Assembly (NCBI RefSeq): GCF_009688945.1
Contig: NZ_AP021874.1
Location: forward strand, 6,138,001 to 6,202,000
DNA from: Desulfosarcina alkanivorans
GTDB lineage: Bacteria > Desulfobacterota > Desulfobacteria > Desulfobacterales > Desulfosarcinaceae
Direction of reading: 5' to 3'
DNA length: 64,000 nt
Both the position numbers and the translations under genes were made by a program. This document shows positions 1 through 7,097 of this stretch, piece by piece (position 1 is the stretch's first letter; the number at the start of each line of letters is the position of its first letter). The notes under the pieces were generated by a model. It did not search any database, was not told the origin of the DNA, and was given only the letters and a program-made list of their open reading frames with translations.

Positions 1-1
1 C

Positions 2-148
2 TGCATGTGTTCCGATCGTCGGAAGCCGGGACCGGATGAGATGCCTTGTCTGCGCCGCGATGGCGCTCATGAGCCCTTTGGAGTCGATCAGGATGGCTGC
101 GACGGCGGCCGGATAAAATGGTTAAACCCGGGATATGCTGACCGATGA
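2..148 (+). other. Possible 3' end of an upstream gene
   Basis: One plus-strand frame stays open from the window edge to a TGA that overlaps the next ATG (ATGA at 145-148), the usual sign of translational coupling. The 48 visible residues match no family I recognise, and two other frames are also open for over 30 codons, so this may be non-coding. Sequence to the left of the window would decide it. Confidence 0.25.
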
Positions 149-825
149 GCAACCACAATGCCAATCAATGCCAACGCTGCGGGACCTGCTGTGAGAAGGG
201 GGGACCCGGCCTTCATCTGCAGGACCGGGACCTGGTCGACAGCGGCCGGATTCCACTGCGGTGCCTGTTCACCCTGCGGCGGGGGGAACTGGCCCGGGAC
301 AACGTCAAGGGCCGCCTGGTTCCGCTGGCCCAAGAGATCATTAAGATAAAGGGGCAGCCCGGCAGGTGGACTTGCCTGTTTTACCATAAAAAGACCCGGG
401 GTTGCGGCATCTACGAACATCGTCCGCTGGAGTGCCGGGCGCTGAACTGCCGGGACACCCGGCGGATTGAAGCGGTATACGATACCGCCCGTTTGACCCG
501 ACGGGACCTGTTGGCCGGCGTCGACGGTTTATGGGATCTGGTCGAGGACCATGAGCAGCGCTGCAGCTATGGCGGACTGAAATCCCTGGTGGGCGATGGG
601 AGCCGTGGGGATCGCCCCGGGCAGGAAGCGGCCATTCTGGAGATTCTGCGTTATGATGCCCATGTCCGCCAGCTGACCGTTGAAAAGGGGGGAATGGATG
701 AACGGATGCTTGATTTTCTATTTGGCCGCCCACTGGCCGAAAGCATCAAGATGTTCGGAATTGCGTTGAAAAAAGAGAGCGGAACATACCGGCTGGTGTT
801 TGGGTCATCAATGTCCGGAAGGTGA
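145..825 (+). CDS. YkgJ-type cysteine cluster protein
   Basis: This 226-residue protein belongs to the YkgJ/UPF0153 family of putative zinc- or iron-chelating cysteine proteins. The N-terminus carries CxxCGxCC (residues 9-16), and a second cluster follows around residues 84-101 with the family pattern C-x-I-Y-E-x-R-P-x-E-C-R and a further Cys. These cysteines are expected to bind one metal ion or cluster. The C-terminal 110 residues are less typical and carry no motif I recognise. The start is the ATG overlapping the preceding TGA. No biochemical role is established for the family. The next gene lies 125 bp downstream with its own ribosome-binding site, so an operon is not certain. Confidence 0.8.
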   Translation: MSNHNANQCQRCGTCCEKGGPGLHLQDRDLVDSGRIPLRCLFTLRRGELARDNVKGRLVPLAQEIIKIKGQPGRWTCLFYHKKTRGCGIYEHRPLECRALNCRDTRRIEAVYDTARLTRRDLLAGVDGLWDLVEDHEQRCSYGGLKSLVGDGSRGDRPGQEAAILEILRYDAHVRQLTVEKGGMDERMLDFLFGRPLAESIKMFGIALKKESGTYRLVFGSSMSGR

Positions 826-950
826 GCCGGCGGTGAACGGCAACCCTGTCGCGACCCGTCGCTTCAACTTCTGCCGGCGACCGGATGCCTGTGTACATCG
901 ATGACCCGGAACGACCGTTTTCAGATACCATGATGGAACAGGAGGAACAG

Positions 951-1352
951 ATGAACAACCGTTGTTTGGTTAGCGTGATCGTTGGTTTGGTGGTATGGGG
1001 CGGCCTTTCCCTGGCTACGGTGATGGCCCGGGAGATTACCGTTGCCCAGGCCGTGGTCTGCCAGGAGGTGGTGGACCGGGTGCCCGTGGGGGCCGGCGAC
1101 GTGATCCCTGCAGGGACGGAGCGGGTGTTCTGCTTTACCCGGATCGAGGGGGCCGGGGGAGACGCCGAGATTACCCACAACTGGTATTACCAGGGCAGCT
1201 TGAAGGCCTCGGTGGTCCTGCCGGTGCGCGCCGGCAGCTGGCGCACCTGGAGTTCAAAGAAGATGCTTCCGGAATGGACCGGTGAGTGGATGATAGAAGT
1301 GCTTTCCAAGGACGGCACCCCCCTGGAGAGCGTCATTTTTTTCGTTCAGTAG
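951..1352 (+). CDS. DUF2914 exported protein
   Basis: The 133-residue product starts with a hydrophobic segment (about residues 5-24) that looks like a signal peptide or N-terminal anchor. It then matches the DUF2914 pattern: VCQEVVDRVPVGAG, a central FCFTRIEG, HNWYYQG, LPVRAGSWRTWSSK and a closing WTGEWMIEV block. DUF2914 proteins are small envelope proteins of unknown function, often fused or adjacent to regulatory proteins. I chose the ATG at 951 because an AGGAGG-type ribosome-binding site lies 5-6 bases upstream; the frame extends up to 885 without a better signal. The gene stands alone between the YkgJ-type gene and the convergent amidase gene. Confidence 0.75.
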   Translation: MNNRCLVSVIVGLVVWGGLSLATVMAREITVAQAVVCQEVVDRVPVGAGDVIPAGTERVFCFTRIEGAGGDAEITHNWYYQGSLKASVVLPVRAGSWRTWSSKKMLPEWTGEWMIEVLSKDGTPLESVIFFVQ

Positions 1353-1463
1353 TACCTGCCGATGGTTTCTGCAGGCCTTCCCGTGCGGGGTCCATGCGGT
1401 CCATGCGGCATGGTTGGTTCCGGATGGGCCCTGTGCAGACTCCCCGGGACTGGATGGGGCCTC

Positions 1464-2303
1464 TTATTCGTCCAGGTTGCTCAGGACCGGCATGCGGTCG
1501 TATAGCCCGGGCCGGCGATTGGGAAAGAAATACCGCATGCGGTGGCTGCGGACATGCTGAATCCGTTCGGCCGTCAGGTCGACCACGATCATTCCCGGTT
1601 CTCCCGTCAGGCGTGTCTCCATGATCTCTCCGGACGGTGAGAAGACCACGGCATTTCCGGGGAAGACCAGGCCGTTTCCGTTGTCGCCGGTTTGATTGCA
1701 GGCCACCACGAAGAGGCCGTTGTCAAAGGCCCGGGCGGGAAGGTGGCGCATCCACGACTGGTGTTTGTCCGCCGCCTGACCCCGCGGTGAGGCATGGGGC
1801 ATGAAGATGATGTCGGCATCGGTTTCTGCCATTCGCGTGGACAGCTCGGGGAAATGAGCATCGTAACAGAGCTGGATGCCGAATCGGATCCCTGACCAGT
1901 GGAACACCGGCAGGGCGCTGCCTGGCCGGAACTGGTCTGTTTCCGGCGGCGCCAGGTGAAGTTTCCGATAGACACCGGTCCGGCCCTCCGGCGTGATCAC
2001 CATATGGCTGGCATAAACTGTTCCGGCGGCGTTTTTTTCGGCAAAACCGATCAGCAGTGCGACGCTCAGCTCAGCTGCCAGGCGCACCATCAGCTCAATT
2101 TCAGGTCCGTGGACAGAGATGGCATGCCCGGCGATCTTCCGGTGGTTGCTGTAGCCGGTAAGATTGAGTTCCGGGAAGCAGACGAGGGTGGCCCCCTTGT
2201 CTCTGGCCAGCAGGGCCCAGCATCGGATTTGTTCCAGATTTTGTTTTACCTGGCCCACGGGACAGCGGCAGACCACCGCCGCGATGCGGATGTCTTTCAT
2301 CAT
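1464..2303 (-). CDS. Carbon-nitrogen hydrolase (nitrilase superfamily)
   Basis: A 279-residue nitrilase-superfamily hydrolase, expected to cleave a C-N bond (amide or N-carbamoyl) in the cytoplasm. The catalytic triad is visible: Glu45 in FPELNLTGY, Lys114 in YRKLHLAPPE and Cys146 in QLCYDAHFPE. Length and motif spacing suit the omega-amidase/N-carbamoylputrescine amidase branches, but the substrate cannot be read from sequence. Its start codon overlaps the stop of the upstream yjbQ-like gene (ATGA at 2300-2303), so the two are translationally coupled on the minus strand. Confidence 0.85.
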   Translation of the reverse strand: MMKDIRIAAVVCRCPVGQVKQNLEQIRCWALLARDKGATLVCFPELNLTGYSNHRKIAGHAISVHGPEIELMVRLAAELSVALLIGFAEKNAAGTVYASHMVITPEGRTGVYRKLHLAPPETDQFRPGSALPVFHWSGIRFGIQLCYDAHFPELSTRMAETDADIIFMPHASPRGQAADKHQSWMRHLPARAFDNGLFVVACNQTGDNGNGLVFPGNAVVFSPSGEIMETRLTGEPGMIVVDLTAERIQHVRSHRMRYFFPNRRPGLYDRMPVLSNLDE

Positions 2304-2692
2304 GAGCGGGTCAGGCGAACGTCCAGCTTGCGGGTTCTTGGCCCGTCAAACTCACAGAAGAAGATCCCCTGCCAGGTCCCCAATACCAGCTGCCCGTTTT
2401 CAACGGCAACGGTTTCCGATGATCCGATGATTGACGTTTTCAGGTGTGCGGGGGAGTTGCCTTCCATGTGGCGGTAGTCGTCCTTCCACGGTACCATTTT
2501 GTTGAGCACCATGAGGATGTCCCGACTGACTGCCGGATCGGCACTTTCGTTGATGGTGACGGCTGCGGTGGTATGGGGCACGAAGACCATGCAAAGGCCG
2601 TTTTTCATATCGCTGTCGGTGACCTGTTGCTGAACCAGGCGGGTGACGTCGATCATTTCCGTCTGTGAATGGGTTTTCACGGTAAGGCGCAT
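2300..2692 (-). CDS. yjbQ: YjbQ family protein (UPF0047)
   Basis: This 130-residue protein is a full-length YjbQ/UPF0047 member. The family signature is present: VFVPHTTAAVTINE near the middle, then a histidine-containing loop (YRHMEGNSPAHLK) and the GTWQGIFFCEFDGPRTRKL block near the C-terminus. The conserved His residues form the putative metal/active site. Some members show weak thiamine-phosphate synthase activity, but the physiological role is not settled. I prefer the ATG at 2692 (MRLTVKTHS) because GAGG precedes it at proper spacing; the ATG at 2704 has no ribosome-binding site. It is the first gene of a two-gene operon with the amidase. Confidence 0.85.
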   Translation of the reverse strand: MRLTVKTHSQTEMIDVTRLVQQQVTDSDMKNGLCMVFVPHTTAAVTINESADPAVSRDILMVLNKMVPWKDDYRHMEGNSPAHLKTSIIGSSETVAVENGQLVLGTWQGIFFCEFDGPRTRKLDVRLTRS

Positions 2693-2800
2693 GGGAGACC
2701 TCATAGGAAAGGCGTTCAGACTGAAGGGGGTCAGGCGAAAGGTTGAACTTCGTTTTTAATGTCGATGGAGACCCAATGCATTCAACCCATCACCCGGATA

Positions 2801-2837
2801 AAAAAAAGCTCCGCCTTTTCAAGCGGAGCCTTTTTTT
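2801..2837. terminator. Bidirectional intrinsic terminator
   Basis: A perfect 7-bp stem (GCTCCGC, 2808-2814, pairing with GCGGAGC, 2823-2829) with an 8-base loop is flanked by an A-run on the left and seven T on the right. It can therefore end transcripts on both strands. It lies just beyond the dsrC stop codon (minus) and is the expected dsrC terminator. Confidence 0.9.
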
Positions 2838-2859
2838 AAAAATCAAAACTTCGGAGTGT

Positions 2860-3177
2860 TTAGACACATCCGGTGGGCTTCGGAAGACCCGCCATCTTAC
2901 ATGCTCCCTTTCCGGGGCCTGAGGGGAACAGTTCATAGATGTGTTTCAGTTTGAAGCCGGTCACCTTGGACAGCACGCGAACCATGGGGGCGATGCCGTT
3001 CTTTTCGTAGTACTCGCGAAGCACTTCAACGACCTTCTTGTGTTCGTCGTTCAATTCATCGATGCCTTCTTCTTTTTTTACATACTGCACCCACTCTTCT
3101 GACCAGTTGGTGTAGTCATCGATAAAACCGTCTTCATCTACCGTGAAGCTTTTTCCACCAAATTCGACTGTCGGCAT
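2860..3177 (-). CDS. dsrC: DsrC sulfur-carrier protein
   Basis: A 105-residue DsrC/DsvC. The C-terminal arm ends GACKMAGLPKPTGCV, with both redox cysteines (Cys93 and penultimate Cys104) in the CX10C spacing that defines true DsrC and separates it from TusE and RspA-type relatives. In sulfate reducers DsrC carries the sulfur of sulfite reduced by DsrAB as a trisulfide, which the membrane complex DsrMKJOP reduces. I chose the ATG at 3177 because AGGAGG lies 10 bases upstream and the length then equals the well-known DsrC proteins; the ATG at 3186 sits almost on the ribosome-binding site. It has its own promoter and terminator, yet directly follows the Hdr cluster 1 genes. Confidence 0.95.
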   Translation of the reverse strand: MPTVEFGGKSFTVDEDGFIDDYTNWSEEWVQYVKKEEGIDELNDEHKKVVEVLREYYEKNGIAPMVRVLSKVTGFKLKHIYELFPSGPGKGACKMAGLPKPTGCV

Positions 3178-3253
3178 GTTGCTCATTCCTCCTTTACAAA
3201 TTTGTTAGTATTTCCGGCACACTGCCGTTTAAGTTCTTTTGTAGAAATTACGC

Positions 3254-3282
3254 TTATTAGCGGATTGCGTCTTATATGTCAA
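3254..3282 (-). promoter_or_regulatory. Sigma-70 promoter of dsrC
   Basis: Read on the minus strand, a consensus TTGACA (3277-3282) is followed after exactly 17 bases by TAATAA (3254-3259). Transcription would start near 3247, leaving a leader of about 70 bases with a strong AGGAGG. This near-consensus promoter suits the very high expression known for dsrC. Confidence 0.75.
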
Positions 3283-3346
3283 TATGAAAACCAAAAATTA
3301 CCCGGGCAGAAAATAATCCCGAAATGCCCTCACCGGAGGCGTCCCG

Positions 3347-4192
3347 TCAATACTCCCTCGGCGTCCGGTTGATCTGGTCCAGGGTGAACACGGGGCCGTC
3401 CTTGCACACCAGTTCCTTGCCGATGCCGCATCGTCCGCACATGCCGAATCCGCATTTCATGCGGTTTTCCAGGCTCATTATAATGTGGTCGTGGGCATAG
3501 CCCAGCTTTTCCAGCACCGGCTGGGTGAATTTGATCATGATGGGCGGGCCGCAGACAATGGCATAGGTGTCCTCACCGCCCTGGGGAGCCTTTTGTTCGG
3601 TGATGGGGGGGACGAACCCCACGTTGTACTTCCAGTCGGGATCGTCGGTGGCGTCCACGGTGATATGCATGTTGATGTCATCGCGCTTTTCCCATTCCAC
3701 CAGCTCATCCTTGTACAGCAGCATGCCCGGCGATCGGGCGCCATACACCACGTCGATGTTGCCGAACTTCGGCCGGTTGGCCGGATCCAGCATGTAGACG
3801 ATGGACGAGCGCAGGGTCGTGAAGGCGAATCCGCCGCCGACGATGAGAATGTTTTTCCCCTCCAGTTTTTCCCAGGGGTACCAGTTTCCCAGGGGACCGC
3901 GCAGGCCCATGACATCTCCGACCTTCATGTTGTGCAGGTGGGTGGTGACCACACCGGCACGATTGACGGTGAATTTGACAAACCCTTTTTCAACGGGCGA
4001 TGAGGCGATGCCGATGGGGATCTCCCCTTTGCCGGGGATGGACAGCTCGCCAAACTGGCCGGCCTGATAGGCGTATTTTTCTTCATCGCCTTCGTTGAGG
4101 AAGACGAATTTGAACGTCTTCAGGCTCTTGTCTTCGGCCTCGACGACGATGTCGTCAATGCGGACCGGATAGGGTAAATATGGATTTTCCAA
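3347..4192 (-). CDS. FAD/NAD(P)H oxidoreductase subunit (FlxA/HydG-like)
   Basis: This 281-residue protein has a ferredoxin-reductase fold: an N-terminal FAD domain, a nucleotide domain beginning ILIVGGGFAFTTLRS, and a C-terminal CX4CX2C plus Cys pattern (CGFGMCGRC...C, about residues 244-262) that binds [2Fe-2S] as in dihydroorotate dehydrogenase PyrK and sulfhydrogenase gamma subunits. It should pass electrons between NAD(P)H and the iron-sulfur subunits encoded upstream. FlxA of the Flx-Hdr complex of sulfate reducers, anaerobic sulfite reductase AsrB and HydG are the closest concepts. It ends the run HdrA, MvhD, FrhB-like, HydB-like, FAD reductase. The start ATG has only a weak ribosome-binding site. 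Confidence 0.85.
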   Translation of the reverse strand: MENPYLPYPVRIDDIVVEAEDKSLKTFKFVFLNEGDEEKYAYQAGQFGELSIPGKGEIPIGIASSPVEKGFVKFTVNRAGVVTTHLHNMKVGDVMGLRGPLGNWYPWEKLEGKNILIVGGGFAFTTLRSSIVYMLDPANRPKFGNIDVVYGARSPGMLLYKDELVEWEKRDDINMHITVDATDDPDWKYNVGFVPPITEQKAPQGGEDTYAIVCGPPIMIKFTQPVLEKLGYAHDHIIMSLENRMKCGFGMCGRCGIGKELVCKDGPVFTLDQINRTPREY

Positions 4193-4316
4193 TTGTTCTT
4201 CCCTCCATAGGGTTTAAGCCGGCGTTTTCAGCAAGGCTTGCGGCAGGAAGCGGTATCCTTGACTTGAATACCGTGACGCCCCATGACGCAGCCCAAACAC
4301 GCCGTCTTAACATCTA

Positions 4317-5378
4317 TCAACCCTGCGCAGCGCAGGCGTCTGCAGGTTTGAAGCGATTCATCAGCTCGCACACCCGGCGGATATCGATGTTGACCGGGCA
4401 CTGGCGAACGCAGCGGCCGCAGCCGACACACATGATGCCCGCATCATATTTGTCCACAAAATATTTGAGCTTGTGCATGAAGCGCTGGCGGACCCGCTGG
4501 GTCTTGGTATCCCGGGGGTTGTGCCCGGTGGTGTGGACGGTGAAGATGGGGAACATGCAGCTGTCCCAGTTTTTCATGCGCACACCGGATGTTCCGTGCG
4601 TCTCGTCCTGAATGTCGAAACACCAGCAGGTGGGGCAGGAGAAGGTGCAGGTGCCGCAGTTCAGGCAGGCGAATGCGATGTCATCCCAAAAAGGTGCACC
4701 GTGGAGTTCCAGAAGGTCGGTACCGGCCAGGTTGTCGGTCTCCACCGCGGAGACGATCCGGTCTTCGGCGGCCTTACGGCCGGCATCGAAGGCCGCTGCA
4801 TCGTCTGACGCCTCGTTCCACCCGGCCGCATCGGCAAAGGCCTGGCCCTTTTCAGTGAGGATCTTGGCCAGGTAGGATTCTCCCCGGTCCATGACCAGCA
4901 TGTCCAGGCCTTCCTCATGGTAGGGCCCGCAGCCGGCGGTGGTGCAAAAGCAGGTGGACATGGGCGCGTCGCAGGCCATGCCGATGAAGGTGGTCGCCTG
5001 GTAGGCAGTGAGCCAGTAGGGGTCCTTCACGTCCGGCGCATCGAAGTTCAGCCTGACCAGCCTTGTGGCTTTGGCATCACAGGGCCGGATGCCGACCACG
5101 GCGCGGGGTGCATCGTCTTTGGGCACCTCTTTCATGATGTGGTGGTCGTCCCGGGATTCGTCCAGTGAGTATTCGAGCATCACTTCGGACTGGGGGAACA
5201 GCAGTGCCTTGGGGGACAGGCGGGTGTTGACCATGTCCAGATCGGGCATTTCACCTTTGTCCAGCGCCCTGAACTGGTGGTAGTCCTTCTCGCGCACCGG
5301 CCCGAAAAGCCGGTAGGCGTCGGCCGCGGCCGTCAATCCTTCTGCCCAGTTTTTTTTGTCGATTGTAACGAGCGTCAT
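4317..5378 (-). CDS. Iron-sulfur electron-transfer subunit (HydB/AsrA/FlxB-like)
   Basis: A 353-residue member of the sulfhydrogenase-beta/anaerobic sulfite reductase A family. The N-terminal region has the family signature VVGIRPCDAKATRL, then a Cys-rich loop with CxCxxxxxCG (MSTCFCTTAGCGPYHEEG). The C-terminus has two [4Fe-4S] ferredoxin motifs, CLNCGTCTFSCPTC and CVGCGRCVRQCP. It probably relays electrons between the FAD/NAD(P)H subunit downstream and the MvhD/HdrA proteins upstream. The start at 5378 (MTLVTIDKKNW) is preceded by AAAGGG; the frame continues upstream only into the neighbouring gene's shadow. Gaps are 46 bp to the FrhB-like gene and 124 bp to the reductase gene. Confidence 0.85.
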   Translation of the reverse strand: MTLVTIDKKNWAEGLTAAADAYRLFGPVREKDYHQFRALDKGEMPDLDMVNTRLSPKALLFPQSEVMLEYSLDESRDDHHIMKEVPKDDAPRAVVGIRPCDAKATRLVRLNFDAPDVKDPYWLTAYQATTFIGMACDAPMSTCFCTTAGCGPYHEEGLDMLVMDRGESYLAKILTEKGQAFADAAGWNEASDDAAAFDAGRKAAEDRIVSAVETDNLAGTDLLELHGAPFWDDIAFACLNCGTCTFSCPTCWCFDIQDETHGTSGVRMKNWDSCMFPIFTVHTTGHNPRDTKTQRVRQRFMHKLKYFVDKYDAGIMCVGCGRCVRQCPVNIDIRRVCELMNRFKPADACAAQG

Positions 5379-5424
5379 AGCGTTACCCTTTACAGCTTTA
5401 AAGGAAATATCAGATATCCCTGTT

Positions 5425-6372
5425 TTACTTGATGAAGGTTTCCGGATCATTGGCCTGGTAGGCATCCAGCGCCGGACGCTGATCCAGGGAAAGGCCGGCT
5501 TCCCATCCGAACTGCTCCTGGCAGTCCATTTCCAGCTTGCGCGTGAGCAGGCGCATGTTGATGCCCACCGGGCAGGCCCGTTCGCAGGCACCGCAGTCGG
5601 TGCACCGGCCGGCGCAATGGTAGGCCCGAAGGAAATGGAAGGTCCGCACGTCCACAGGGTCCTGGCCCTTGCCCACCCACTGGGGCTTGGATTCGTCCAC
5701 GAAACAGGTGGGGCAGTAGCAAAGCGGGCAGGCGTTGCGACAGGCGTAGCAACGGATGCACGGTGAGAGCAGGTCCTCAAAGAACTGCCATTTTTCCTCG
5801 CTGCCCATCGCCTCGATCTTGCGAATGTCCGCGTAGCGGTCAACGTCCGCTTGCTCTTCAACCGGATCGGCCACCATTTCGTCGTGGACCACCGGGTTGC
5901 GATGGACGCACAGGGCGCAGTTCTGCTGCAGCACCTCGGTTTTGTCCAGAAGCGTTTCCGCATCGGCCGTTTTGACCTTGATGGTGTTTTCGGTCTCGGA
6001 CACCTCCAGGATCTCACCGGTGACCATGCCGGTGATCTTGCGTTTGTCGATCATTCCGGTGCAGGGGACCCCGACGATGTGGACCTGATCGCGCTTGATC
6101 TTGTTTTCGATGATGTGGGTGACGATGTTACGCGAATCGCAGCCTTTGGCGAAAATGGCGATCTTTTCCTTGCGGTTGGTCAGGTAGTTCGCCAGGTTAA
6201 TGCCGCAGTTGCTGTCCCACACCAGCGACTGCACATCCTCGGGTTTGGTGACAAAGCACGGTTCGTTCATCATCGGCATGGTTCCTTTGCGGAAGCCGAT
6301 GACCATGTCCACGTCACATTCTTTAAGAAGGCGACCGGCGATGTCCCTCATTTTTTCGGTGTATCCTAACAT
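5425..6372 (-). CDS. FrhB/FdhB-like iron-sulfur flavoprotein (FlxC-type)
   Basis: This 315-residue protein resembles the F420-hydrogenase/dehydrogenase beta-subunit (FrhB/FdhB) family as found in Hdr-associated complexes. The N-terminal half has the AIFAKGCDSRNIV and VHIVGVPCTGMID blocks. A single CALCVHR segment follows, then two dicluster motifs, CIRCYACRNACPLCYCPTC and CTDCGACERACP, near residues 205-270. It may hold a flavin and relays electrons. Its ATG lies one base after the MvhD stop (TGATATG), so it is tightly coupled to the selenocysteine MvhD gene. The paralogue at 33929-35077 holds the same place beside the Cys-type MvhD of cluster 2. Confidence 0.85.
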   Translation of the reverse strand: MLGYTEKMRDIAGRLLKECDVDMVIGFRKGTMPMMNEPCFVTKPEDVQSLVWDSNCGINLANYLTNRKEKIAIFAKGCDSRNIVTHIIENKIKRDQVHIVGVPCTGMIDKRKITGMVTGEILEVSETENTIKVKTADAETLLDKTEVLQQNCALCVHRNPVVHDEMVADPVEEQADVDRYADIRKIEAMGSEEKWQFFEDLLSPCIRCYACRNACPLCYCPTCFVDESKPQWVGKGQDPVDVRTFHFLRAYHCAGRCTDCGACERACPVGINMRLLTRKLEMDCQEQFGWEAGLSLDQRPALDAYQANDPETFIK

Positions 6373-6373
6373 A

Positions 6374-6805
6374 TCACGCTACCTTCGCCTGTTGTTTCAC
6401 AAAATGTTTGTTGGGTCCCAAGGCGCGGACCGCTTCGGTCACCTGGGTCACGACATCGATGAACTTGGTGGCTTCGGCCGAAGACACCCATGACATGTGC
6501 AGGCGATCGCGTTCGATACCCATGTATTCCATCAGGTTGCTAAAAAGGGCAAATTTCCGTCGAGCGTAGTAATTACCTTCCAGGTAATGGCAGTCGCCGG
6601 GATGTCACCCGGATACCCACACCCCGTCGGCGCCGTTTCGCAGAGCGGCCAGTGCGAATTTCGGGCTCATGCGACCGGTACAGGGGATCCGGATGACCCG
6701 GATATTCGGTGGATACTGCATCCGGCTGACGCCGGCCAGATCCGCTGCGCCGTAGCTGCACCAATTGCACAGAAAGGCCACAATTTTCGGTTCCCATTCA
6801 GACAT
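6374..6805 (-). CDS. mvhD: MvhD-type [2Fe-2S] adaptor, selenocysteine form
   Basis: The gene is 143 codons long if the in-frame TGA at 6605-6607 is read as selenocysteine (residue 67). Before it lies MSEWEPKIVAFLCNWCSYGA; after it the same frame continues HPGDCHYLEGNYYARRK and runs to the true TGA at 6374. MvhD binds a [2Fe-2S] cluster through Cys13, Cys16, Cys42, residue 67 and Cys72 and delivers electrons to HdrA. The Cys paralogue at 35090-35512 aligns without gaps here and has Cys exactly at position 67, which argues strongly for Sec rather than a nonsense mutation. A hairpin suited to a bacterial SECIS follows the TGA. Gene callers will truncate it at 66 residues. Confidence 0.9.
6572..6588 (-). 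promoter_or_regulatory. Candidate bSECIS hairpin of mvhD
   Basis: In the mRNA the hairpin AUUACC-UGGAA-GGUAAU (6-bp perfect stem, 5-base loop containing GG) begins 17 bases after the UGA. That distance suits SelB-dependent recoding. The same stretch of the Cys-containing paralogue near 35300 cannot form this stem, although the protein is conserved there. Confidence 0.7.
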
Positions 6806-7097
6806 ATCGTTTCTCCTTCATTCAGGCCCGGCCGGCGATGGTAAGCAGCAAGCGCCGACTCAATGTAAATTGGTTAGTGCCCATCCATATGCCGCGGTGA
6901 AAATTTTCACCGGCCTTGATCTTGTCCAAATTTGCCTGTTTCTGGACGGACACTAATTGTTTGTTAACGGTTACCGGTTCACAGTTCACATCTTTTTTTA
7001 ATGAACGATGCAACGCTTTAAGCCTCCGGATATTGATAACCTGCCTTCTGTTTTATTAACCGCAACCCGATAACTGCAAACCGTGAACGGTTTCTGA
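6806..7097. other. Intergenic region between hdrA and mvhD
   Basis: No gene is visible in these 292 bases. Near the hdrA stop is a small hairpin with a TGAA loop (7078-7093; stem AAACCG/CGGTTT) but no T-run follows on the minus strand, so read-through is likely. Words of the type GTGAACCGGTAACCG/GTTAAC recur at about 6960-6985 and 7076-7093. No clear promoter is seen. Confidence 0.5.

Noticed and set aside
6605..6607. Nonsense mutation making mvhD a pseudogene
   Set aside because: The frame continues with conserved MvhD sequence to a proper stop, the paralogue has Cys at this codon, and a SECIS-like hairpin follows; selenocysteine explains all three.
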